Positions 12,401-23,987 of a DNA stretch of 64,000 nt are shown here, piece by piece. The notes beneath the pieces were generated by a model. The model had not been told where the DNA came from, searched no databases, and worked only from the letters and a program-made list of their open reading frames with translations. Position 1 is the stretch's first letter. Each line of letters starts with the position of its first letter. Both the position numbers and the translations under genes were made by a program. Source of the stretch: Brachypodius melanocephalos (lineage: Eukaryota > Chordata > Aves > Passeriformes > Pycnonotidae); assembly GCA_013398615.1 (NCBI GenBank), contig VZSR01000242.1, forward strand, positions 310,001 through 374,000, given 5' to 3'.

Positions 12401-15400
12401 CCTTCCCCACCACCCTCCATCTCCATCACTGTCACCATCGCCATCACCATCACCTTCCCTCACTGTGTTTCCTGCGATTGCTCAGGCAAAGAGATTACGA
12501 GGGCACGTGCAGGGAGGGAAGGAGCCAGGCGACGATTAGCGGCGGTGGCTTTATGGCAACAGGCACACAACTCATTCGTTTCATGTTTTGCAGAATATAA
12601 AAGCGCTGAAACATTTTAATTTTAAATTCTTATCATTGAATTTACTGCTTTTCTCTCGCAATGATTTGTGTTGCTTTTTAATTTTTACAGTCTCTACAGA
12701 AGCCAGATGCTACCGCCTAGGGCCAAAATAATAAAAACCCGCTGCAGTCGCGAGTTACAGAACAAAAAGGAAACGCGCGGCTGACAGAAGTTAATATCTC
12801 AATTTAACAGTGCTGCTCCGCTAATGATCCTTTGATATGTGTTTATTTAGAAAGGTCTGATCTTGACCTTGAAAGCAAACTAAACCGCAAAGTCTTTATG
12901 AGAGGAGAGAAAGACTTTATTTATAGACTGGCTTTGCGTCAATCACGGCGGCAGCTGGACCCGCACTGGGTGAAGCTCCGCGGCTGCCTGCGGGCCCAAA
13001 CGGGGTGTTCAATGAGAAATTCGTTTTTGGGAGGGTGTGTGACCAGCTGCCATGGGGGATTGCAACGTGTCCCCCATCTCCAGGGCAAGATGCTGAGCGC
13101 ACCATGGAGATGCAGTCTAAGGTATATGGGCAACTCCAGGCCTGTGAGGGATGCTCTTGGGGGACAGACACAGCCCTGTCCCCAGAACAAGCCACCCTGG
13201 AGCATTGCACATCTAACTCCTTCTTCCAGCACTGCCTCTGCTCCCCAGTCTACTCCCTGAAAATGGTTCCCTGATTTTAGAAGGAAGGGATGTGTTCAGC
13301 ATCACCGCAGCCCACACGGACAGAGCCTGAGCAGCCTTCCCTTCTCTTCCTAAAGAAACTGAGTGCTAGGCAAACCTGGCAGAGGGAGTTTTTAAGGGCC
13401 AATCCTTTTTATTGCATTTCCACCTCCTGGTTGGGGGAGGTGGGAGGTTCCTGAGCTTTTAATGCTTCTAGCTTAGGATTGCACTGCGGACACTTCACAC
13501 CTATGGTGTGCTGTGCTCTACAGCCCAATTTCCATTTTTTCAGGCCAAACACTTGTTTGAAGCTGTTTGCAGTCCCTAAAGCCTTCTGGCCAAAGCTGGA
13601 GGCGCATCCTCCCTGCAAAGTGGTAACCCCAAAGCATTTTTATTGTACTGAATATCTGTCAAAATATATCAATACACATTACATCCATTCAGGCACACTC
13701 ACCCATAATCATCCTTGGCAAAAACCATCACCCAGTTGTTTCAGCCCTAAAAATACTGATGGAAAACTGCCCCCTTTCCTGGCAAAACACATCACCTGGT
13801 CAAAATGCAGTAATCTGGTATCTGAACATCTATGTGCAAGACCTCCCTTTTGTGCTGCTTTCCCCTAAGCTCACACTGTTCTGGAGAATGCCAGATTCAC
13901 CCCTGCCATTCCCAAGGAAGCTGTGCATTGGGACACCTCTGCCCTTCCTGAGAATCAGTTTCTCTGGGACAAATCATGGTGGCATTTCTGGCCACTGCAT
14001 CAGATGGGAAGCTGTCACACTTATTTGTCATCACCACACCAGCCTCCCAGATTTCCTCTTCCCAGCTGGAATTTGGACTGAAATCAGCTGAAACAAAAAT
14101 TCTGACTTTCTGCTGAAAACATAGAGTATTTCCCCCACTGCTTCTGATCTGTTGTTCAACTGATGTGCTAGAAACTGCTCCATCTCCCAAAAGAGAGCTT
14201 TGGTGAGGAGACCGAGGGATCTTCCCATGGGAGGCCACTACCACCATCACCACTGCCATCATCCCACCTGGCAGAGAGCACCACATGCCCACTGCCAATC
14301 CGTTGCACTCGTGCATCTCTCCTGTTCAAGGTGGCACCATTGTGGCATCCTCCAGTCCCGTGGAGCTGTCACAAAACCCTGCCTCGCACCCCAACCAACA
14401 AAATGACCCTTTTGAGGCTGAGGCGGCTGCCTGGCAGAGCCTGGCCAGTGGAGCGACCGGCTGCCGTGAGGCACAAAGCCGGGACTCGCAGCATCTGCTT
14501 ATTATTCCTGCACCCCCATCATTAAAAAAAGAGAAAAGATGAAAAGGCCCCCTCGGCAAAGCCGGGGAGACGTGGAGCGGCACCGAGCGCAGCCTGGCCC
14601 CCGGTTGTTGGGGGTTTTTGTACAGCGGGGAGACGCGAATCCTGGGGGACAAAAGTAACTGCTAAGGTAAGTTAAACCTTGTCGAGATGAACTTTCCTGC
14701 TACTTTTAATTAAAAGTTCTTTGGAATTAAAAAGGACACTATTCAGGAAAGGCTGAAAAAAAAAATTCATTGACACCAGCCCGCCCCCCTCCCCTTTTTC
14801 CCAAGGAAAAGAAAAAGCTGTTTTTGTGTGTCTGCTCACCCAGCCCGCACTGTACAAAAGGAAGCGGATTTGCAGCAAGACACATGAGATGACCCCCTGA
14901 CCCCGAGCCGCTGAAAAGTCCTCAATGGCATAAATACCAGATAATCAATCACATACCAGGAGGGCCGGTCCCCCTGCCCTCGCCCCCGCCGCTGGGTTTA
15001 TGAGAGATGCACTGTAAACGGACACCGGCTCCTGACGGGAGGCCCCTCTCGGCATTCCTCTGCTGGACCAGGAGACCCCGGCCGCCTCTGAGACCGTGTT
15101 TCATCCCTCTTTTATAAAGCCCAGCACGGAAATGCCGAGCATCTTCAAGCTTGCCATAGCTGATCCCTTGTGCTCCAGAGCAAAGGGGGACACAGACACC
15201 TCTCTGGGCTCTGGAGAGATGGCCAAGCATCCTCTGTGCCACCACAGGCCAGCGTGTGGCCAGTGCTGAGCTGGGCACGCAGAAACCAGGAAGAAACCAG
15301 CCCCATTTACAGAAGGCTTTGCTTTTTGTGGGGCTGGCTTTGTGAAGCCTTCGTGGGTTCTAGCAGTGACTACCATGTCATGCTGTGTTCCGTTATGGAG

Positions 15401-18400
15401 CTCTGACCAGCATCCTGCATGCCAGCAGAGGAAGACTACCGAGTCCCTCCGGTGCTCCAGGGGAACAATAGATGTTAAAACTTTCAAGGCAGAGAAGGGA
15501 AAAAACTTGCAGTGATACCGCACTGGTTTAGTTAAATGGGGAGCCACTTGGCAACTAAATTTGATAATGCTTTTGTCCATGGGTCAGAGGTTAAATATGT
15601 TCACACTAATCCCCTTCATCTAGAATTAAAGGACAAGAAAGTTTTCTCCGTAGCTTAGTGAGAGGGCTTTTCTCATCACGCTTTAAATAGTATTTGCACA
15701 GGAAAATTAAAGGCAGACCATTGGCCCTGATGCCATCGTGGCTGCACGGCTCTGCCACGCTTCCATCTCCTCACTTGTTTTGGTGAATCCACCAGCTTCC
15801 ACGATGCCTGGCCTCATCACATTTCCCCATGTGTGCACCAAGGAGCACAGGGAATTCTTGCTGCCATTTGCTGTCAAGGTGGCAGAAGCAGCCGTGGTTT
15901 GGGAGGCAGGGAGATTCCTGGCTGCAGGAATGTGCGCCAGGACTCAGATTTCAAGTGCTGTCACAGGACATTACTGTCAGACAAAGGGGCTCTGTGCTGC
16001 GCCCCTAGGACCCACTGCCCCCAGACCCTCTGTGAGCTGGGGCCAGCACCTGAGCATCCAGAATCCACTCTCACAGCCAACAGAAAATCTGTGGAGCACT
16101 GACTGTCCATCACAGCACAGCATCGCCGGTGCTCCCTCCCCCCGCCGGGACTGCGGAGCCGAGGCGAGCACGGGAGGGATAATTACCTCTAAGCGCACTT
16201 AATACTACAGTGCATTATCTCTAGCTACGGAGAAAAGCACGATCCGGAGGTATTTCCCCCTGAAGCCTCGTTGGGCTGCTCTCAGAAAACCCTCCTGAGT
16301 CCTGTGAAACGGTAACAGAAAATCTCAGGCAGCCCAGGAAGATGTCAGGTTGGTTTTGGTAAGGAAGTGTGCCAGCTGCTCGTGCTGGCTGCTTGTGCCA
16401 GGCATTGCTCTGATCAAACCGTAGAAGAGGATGCAGCAGGACAAGCCACAAACAGCATCTCCCAAATCTGCTGCTGGAGCAGGGACATTGCAGATGGATG
16501 TTGGTGGCCAGTGGCACCACTGAGACAAGCCCCAGCCACCAGCAGAGTCATGCTAGCATCCTAGTGGAGTGCTGGTCTGACCATTAATTGTGGTGCCACA
16601 CTGAGTATGAGGCAAACAGAATTTGTGTTTCAGCGTGGTTTATCACTCACATCAACAAACTCACGTATTTTGTTCCACTTGCTCAAAATCTGTCATTTCC
16701 ACACTGGAAGAAGCAGTGTGCCATACTGCAGCATCACTGCAAGGTTTTGGGCTGGAACCATTTTGAGGCAGAGAAAGCAAAGTGAATGTGCGGAGATAAG
16801 ACAAATATGTAATAAATTGGACTGGATGTACATTTGCCAAGAACAGGGGCGGTGTGTGCCCGTGTGACAGTGCAGCTCCGGCGCAATGCCCCCTCCGCCT
16901 CCTCCAGGCTCCCACACATTCCTTGGCAAACCCAAGCCAGCAATGGGGTTGCTGGGATGCTCCTCCATGGAAAAACACCGAGAGCTCTGGCATATAACAT
17001 AAAAATAATTTAAAAAATTTAAAAATCCCCGTGCAATCGTTGAGCAACACTTGCCACGGGACCCAGCGCGGGGGCATCCTGCCACCTCTGCTCCCGGGTT
17101 CCTGCTCTCACGCACCAGATCTTTCTCTCTTTGTACCTCCGCTTATACTGCACGACTGTTTTGAATCTCTAAAATAATGTGACAAGTTAATGATGGCACA
17201 ATTATCTAAATGTTTAACAGACATGTTATCTAAGTGAATCGGATTGAGATTCCATCCCGCTGACAATAAACATCAATGGGAGAGCAGAAAGTGATAGGCA
17301 AATTATCGCCAACCCTGCAATTTCAATGCTATTAAATTTGGAGGAATAACAGCCCTGAGGCCTGTAAACTCTGAATAAAATAGACCCTTGTGTTTGGCCA
17401 ACTATTAAATCAAAACGCTACCAACATCCCAGCAAAAGAAAAAATGGAGGGGGAAGAAAAGGGGGGAAGATATAGAGCTTTTCAAATTCCAGTTACATGT
17501 TGGTTTTAGTAACTCTTTTGTGCTACTGGTGTCTCAGGACAGAGGGTATGAGGGATATGATGGATGTGAGTATGGGATGTAGGAAGGGAATGCTCCCAGG
17601 GGATGTGGGCAGGGGAGAGTGAAGGGTCCTGTGCCATCCTTGGTGGCGTGGTCGGGGGCACGCCAACCCCACAAATCAAAAATCCAACTACCTGCCAAAG
17701 CAAACACGCTCTGTAGTAGGTGTCTCTCATGCCCACGTGAAATTGGGTCAGGAGTAAATCTGTGCTGTCCCTCTGACTGACACCGGCTGCCGTGTGCTAA
17801 CTGCCTTGGCACACAGGAGGAAACCTGAGACGAGTCACCTCTGATATTTATAAACGTCAGCACGAGCCCCAAACCTGTTAGCACGGACACCGCTCGTGTG
17901 CACATCCCAGCTCCCAGTGGTGCTGCCTGGGGCTACTCAGGCTGCCATCTCAATGCATTCTGTTTTTTCCTCTACATTTGAGGAGAAGGGTAAGGAATTT
18001 TCCATGCTCTCCTCCCCAGCACCAAGCCTGTGCTGCTGGAAGATGAGCCAAAACAGTTGCTGCTTTTCCTATCACAGCGGGATGGGGGCCAAGGACAGTG
18101 CACACCCGGAGAGGGCGTCTCAGCCCTGTGTCGATGGGGCTGCACACAGCACTGCCAGCATCGTGCTTACAAGCAGGAACTATTTTTTTTCTATTTATTC
18201 TTGTTTTTTGCCTTGTCTCAGGAAGTGCGGTGTTAGTTTTCTGCTGTAGAGATGAGCAGTGCTTGATGCAGCACATGCACAACAGCCTGGCTCTGTGTTA
18301 CTGTCATTCAAAGCAGCAGGGAGGGCAGTGGGGAAAAGAAATAACATAAAGGGGGTCCTGGGTGCTGAGAGCCCACCTGAGAAATAGCCCCATATGCTGA

Positions 18401-21400
18401 AAGAAAAGCCCAAGAACCCTTCATCTCCTGCACAAAGCTCCACAGCTGTAGGTCATGTAGGGAAGCAGTGACTCTTGTGGCGAGGTCTCACATCTCCACT
18501 GAACACTGTTTTTGAGTAATGTGGTTGGATTTGGTCAGCCTGTACCAGACACCCTGCTCAGCTTTTGATGCCATTCCTGAAGGTCTCTACCTGCCCCTCT
18601 ACCAAAAAGGATTATGCATTTCTTTTACCTGGAAAGCTGGAAGGTCTTTTGCCAGCCAACCTGCAGCTAAGGGCACAAGGAGGACACCCAAAACAAACCC
18701 GTTCTGGAAGATGCTATTATTTGGGAAGGGGGTTAATTACAGTGAGACAGGGGAAGGAGACAGCAGAGCACTTTGGCTGCCGTTGCCACTCAGGCCCTCT
18801 ATGCCATATTTACAGCTGGAGGCAGTGATGACAAGCTTCCCTTGGTTCACACCATCCCCCTGCTCTGGTTGCCCATTGCCCTTTGAGCTTTGGCCCAGTG
18901 CAGCCCTAAGGGTTCACCAGCCAAGGGGGTTTAATCCCTACTGAGTGTCAGGGTAGTTAGCAAAACTGCTCTGCATCTGCAGGATGATTTTGGGTGCAAG
19001 CCGCATTGAGCTCCATGGCTGGGCTCCCACTTGTCACCCCAGGATGCTCAACAGGTCTGGGAAATAGAAGGAAAGGGGGAACCAGCTGCAATCTGCTTGG
19101 CCACTTTGAACCCCCTGCCTGGGCTTGGGTTGTTCAGCCCTGTGCAGCCAGTCCCTCACTGTGCTGGCTGCCCCCTCACAGCCCTTCTCCTCAGCCTACA
19201 GCATAGAGGGCTTCCAAACAGACCCAGAACGGCAAAACTCAGCCTCCAGCTGTATGGGTATGGACAGGGAGGGCAAGTACTTTAGGATTTATGGGCTGGT
19301 GCTTAGCCAGCACAGCTCCATGACCGGGTGACAGCCAGAGCCATTCCTGCCCGGTGACACAGCACTTTGCATCAATCCTCACACCCCCAGCATGAAGTTG
19401 GCTGGGTTCTCTGTGCCAGCCCTGAGCACAAACTCACTGCCAGTGGCATTTGTCAGGGCTTTCAGCACTGAAAGATGAACCTGTACTCAGTGAAACCACT
19501 CCAGATATAGCACAGGAGGAGCAGGCACACTGTCCTGCTCCAGTCTAGATTTGGAGGGTGAAGGGCTCCACCTGGGACTGCCTGGCTGTGAATTCCCCCA
19601 AGCAAACCTTTCCCAGGCACGGCAGCTTTTGCAAGAGGCTTAGAGAGATCCTTGTGCTCCTGATGGTGGCATCACTGAAGGGCTGGGAAGTGCAAGAGCA
19701 GAAGCATGGCAGAAACCACCTTCTGGGAGGTGTTTGGACAGGGACAAGCTTTGCTTTCAAAGGGGACAAACGACCTCACGTTTGCTCTGCCATTGTTTCC
19801 AACGTTAATGCTGAGCAGTGGTGTAGCAGCAATGCACCAGCTGGTGCCTAAATCTGTGCTTTAGTTTAACAAGAACCGGGCCTGCCTTGGCAGCACAGAG
19901 GCAGGAACTGCAGAGGGTCCAGCTCTCTGTTGGGCAGAGGGTGACAAAGGCAGCCCAAATGTTCAAACCTGTGCCTAAGTGAAGGGTGTAAGGGGAGGGC
20001 CACGTACCAGTGTGGGTCTGCCGGTGCGTCTCCAGGGCATCTTCCTTGGAGAACTGGGCGCCGCACTGATCGCAGACCAGGGCTTTGGCACCCGCTGGGG
20101 AGAGAAAAGGGAGAGGAGCATTATTCAATGGACAGAAAGACACACACCTGAACGTGCACATGGACACTGCTGCTGCCATTAACACCCCAGGACCAGGGCC
20201 GTGGAGGGGTTTCATGTTTAATGTCCCCTATGCAGCCAGCAAAAGGAGTGCCTTGTTCTGCCCTGTCATCCTGTTCCTTGCACATCGCAGCAAAATACAC
20301 AGCTGCTTGCATGGAAGAGATTATTATTATTTTTAAAAATCATTAAATATCAATGCATTTCATTAGCACTGCAACTTAACCAATTCCAATTGGTTTCCTG
20401 TCCCTTCCCATCATGGCTGGTGCTGCTGGTACCCAAAGATGCACCTAATCAGGGATGTGGCTGGAACAGAACAACTGAGCAAGAAGCTCAGAGACATCTC
20501 TGACTATTGGAAAGAGGTGTGGGATTGGGGGCAATTCTTAGAAAATTACTATCAACATGTGCTGCTGGTTTGGGTGAGGAAAAACCCAGGATGCCCAGCA
20601 GCAGGTAAGTAACTTCCAGATGAAACCAGATTAATGACACACCATATCCAACAGCACTGTGGGACAAAGCCACAGCCCCATTTCAAGGTTTGATTCATAT
20701 GTTGTGAGGAGCTGAATGTTACAGAGCATCATTCAAGGTGGGGGCACTGCCTCGCAGAATGCTGTGCTGCCCATTTTCAGGGGTCCACACTGGCTCTCCC
20801 CTCTCCTTCCTACCTCACTGAGCCCTCTGTCCCACAACCAGGGTGAGATTTGGGGAAAGGTGGGTAGGGAAGGCGATAAGGAGAGAGGTATCACAAGACG
20901 CATTGAAAAGAGAATTCCTTTGCCTTTAAATTGTCTCGGTAACGGCTGGCTCGCAGGCAGAAATATTTGGCAGCGGCGAAATTAAAAGTGATAAATTTTC
21001 TCGCCAAGAGCTGATCGATAATAGAGGTCTCATCTGTTAATCAATATGACAGTCTGCCTGTTTACTGTGCATATGTTGTTCCCCGCCGCCCTCGCTGCGA
21101 TGTCAAGTTTGCATTCAAAACAACCCGAGTGCACCTGGGCCGTCGGCTGCTCCAAAGGGGCAAACATGCCCAAACTTTGGGGTGCCCCAGAGTGGCTCCC
21201 TCACACCTGCCACCGGCCAGGGGACCACGCTCCATCGGGGATGTGGGGCCCTGGGATGTGGGTACTGCCGGAGGAACCCTCTCCAGGCACAGCAGGGAGA
21301 GAGGGAGTGTGTCCATGAAGGTGGCGGGATGGGGAGAAGCCGCCGGGGCGGCGAGGGGCCGGATCGATAGAGCAGCAGCGCGGGCTGCCCTCAGCTCGGC

Positions 21401-23950
21401 ACACGGTGCGGGCAATGCGCAGCCGGCAGTTGCCAAGGCAATGGCTCTCCATCGCCACTCAAAGCTCCGCCGGCCCCACCGCAGCAAAGTGTGATCCACG
21501 AGGATACGGCAACCCATATCCATGAGGATGAAACAACTGCGGCAGCAACAGGTTCTCCCCGGGCAGGGCGGCCGCCGGCGTGTGCCCCCTCCCTGCGGCT
21601 GTGCACCGGCACCACCGGGCGTTCTGTGCTTGGAGGGGCTGAGACACAGCACGGTCCTGCTAAACACCGGCTTTGCTTTTACTTCCCCCATTTCCACATG
21701 GGATTAGAGGGGAGCAGAGACGTGCCAGTGCCCTCCGCAAGCTGTGGCCAGAGGGGCCGCAGAGACGCATGGAGGCACAGCCAGGCGAGGCAAAGGCAGC
21801 CAGCATCTGGCTGGGGGGCGGGCGGACGCGGGGGAGGAAAAATTCCTGGCGAGGCGAAAATAAACAGGGCGAACGCAGGGAGGAGCCGGGCGCACTGGCT
21901 TACATAAGGAAGCACAGTGTGTACCAAAACAGCGAACCCAAAAAAAGCCGGAGCTGTCAGAACAATGAGTACAGACGCGGGGCATTTACAGCAGGCGCTG
22001 CCGTACAGTTTTATTTACAGTACCTCTTATCAGCGCGGGAACAGCACGCCGCCTGCCAATTTCCAAAGGCCAGGACTGCGTGTTCTTTCCCTCAAGTAGA
22101 TGTGTACTCCAGGCGGGGGGAATTTTTTTTTTTTTCTCATCAGCAAAACAAAAACTGATACGGAGCCAGAATTCCTGTAATGTACACACGCCGGCGGGGA
22201 GGGGGAGGAGGAGGAGGGCGGGCGGCGATTGAATATGTAAATAGTTCAAGGTTAATTTTACTATGTGAGTCACCGGGAAAATGTCATCCAACATCTGAGC
22301 TTATTATAACAGGGCTCAGAAAAAAACCACCACGGCTTGCTGTTTGTTATGAAAGGGAGCAGGACACGTTGGAAAGCGGAGCCCATGGCGGGGCTCTCTT
22401 CTCCCCCCTTGTCTTTCTCCCTGCTTTAAACAGAAACCACCAGCCTCTCTGAACGCACGCGCAGGTTTGGGCAGGGTATATTTAGCCAGCGCCTCGTATC
22501 GCCTACAACATAAAGATATCTCCAGATGATCTTACCGATGGGATGGGACGGGACGGGACTCCGCGTGCTGCCAAGTATCGGCCGTGTTTCGGCGCGAGCC
22601 TTGCAGTTGGCACCGGCCCCCCTGCCGTACATTTATATCCGCACAAGCAAATTTATAGCCTCTGCCTAAAAAAGGTCCCTGGTGCAAACGGGTGAGGAGC
22701 TGCTGCTCGTCCCATCCCGCACGATTTGCACAGTCACTGCCACCCCATGTGCTCCCCAAGCAAGGCTGGAGCTGCCCAGGTCTGCAGTGCCCCCAGCAAA
22801 GCCACAAGGAGGGGCAGAATTCAGGTTGGATTGCATGATCTTGGAGGTCTTTTTGAACCTTAATGGTTCTATGATTCTATTATTCAATTCCCCCTCCAAG
22901 AAATGTGAGGGAACACTGCCGGGCTGTCGGGAGTGGGATGCCCCGTGGATCATGGCACAGGCAGGGGCTGCAGCTCCCTCCCAACCAGCCAGGCTTAGCT
23001 CAGTGGGCTGGATGACAGAGCTCATCTTGTTTTAGCCACCATCATCCCAACAGTCCCTCCCAATGCCCATCATTAAATTACTTTATTGGGGAGGAGAAAC
23101 TTCCATGGGGCTATGGAAGAGGCACTCTGAACTCTAGCTCAGGAAAAGAGAAGGAATAAAGGAAAAAGAGGGACTGCCAGCATCCTCTGGAGGAGGAGGA
23201 AGATAGCTAAGGGAGGAGGAAGATGGGAAATTGGTGAGGAGAGTGGTGGGGGAGGATCCAGCCTTCCCCGCTGCTGTTTTGGCACAATGGCCCTGTCAAT
23301 AGAATGTGACATCCCCTCCCTCAGCAGAAGGAATTAATAAAAATTTGGGATTATATATTATTAACAGGCTGTAATTGGTAAGAAGATGGAGATGGAGAGG
23401 GGGAAAATATGGATTAAAAAAAAACTGGCAAGAAAATTTATGCACTGCCATTGCTTTACTACCTAATTAATTCAGTAATTTCAAAAACAATTTTATTTAT
23501 GTTCCGTTTACCACATCAGAAGTGCAAGGAAAAAAGCACCAAACCACAGTGATGCTAAAATAATACCTCAAGGCATCTATTTTTAATCAGTGAAAAAAAA
23601 AAAATGGAAAAAAAGAGAAGAGCCAGCCCGGCTTCTATACAATCTCTGCTGGGCAGACCACCAACTCAGGGAGCGCAGCAGCCGAGCCCTCTGCGAGTGC
23701 CTTCCTGGCTGCCGAAAACAGAGCTTGTCAAAAAAAAAAAAAAAAACAACAAATCCATAATGGCCTGAGGCTCCTCTCCAATCTATTTTCTGCTCAGCTG
23801 GTTTTAAATGAAGTTATTATGAGTCATTAAAACACCCGCAAGCCTGTGGAAGTCAGCCAATTACAATTTTAAATTTAGCCTGTTCTCTATCCCATTCTCT
23901 TGTTTTCTTCTTTTGCCCACATCAAGCCACTTTTGGATTTGTATTATTGC

Positions 23951-23987
<37 letters not shown>

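Larger units (their letters stand above)
6210..20007 (-). other. ZBTB16 intron 4 (13.8 kb, with an assembly gap)
   Basis: A phase 1 intron with donor GTACGT and acceptor TCTCCCACAG. It contains an N gap at 7530-7654, a CpG-rich block at 7655-7960, and AT-rich candidate enhancers at 8750-9010, 9715-10090, 12585-12960 and 17120-17420. Shorter similar blocks lie near 6830-7010, 14660-14760, 15590-15725 and 16180-16260. Nothing gene-like was found in 10100-12580 or 17430-20000. Confidence 0.8.

Noticed and set aside
12422..12453. Possible CRISPR-like or satellite array
   Set aside because: Only a short imperfect trinucleotide-type repeat with no spacers; the DNA is vertebrate.
13868..13882. GRE-like AGCTCAcacTGTTCT
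   Set aside because: The left half-site fits only loosely; one such partial match is expected by chance in 64 kb.
21062..21697. A 211-residue minus-strand frame
   Set aside because: GC-rich intron sequence with Arg/Pro/Ala bias and overlapping open frames on both strands; no homology recognised.
23952..23987. Isoleucine/tyrosine-rich short frames over the (ATT)n run
   Set aside because: These are translations of a microsatellite.
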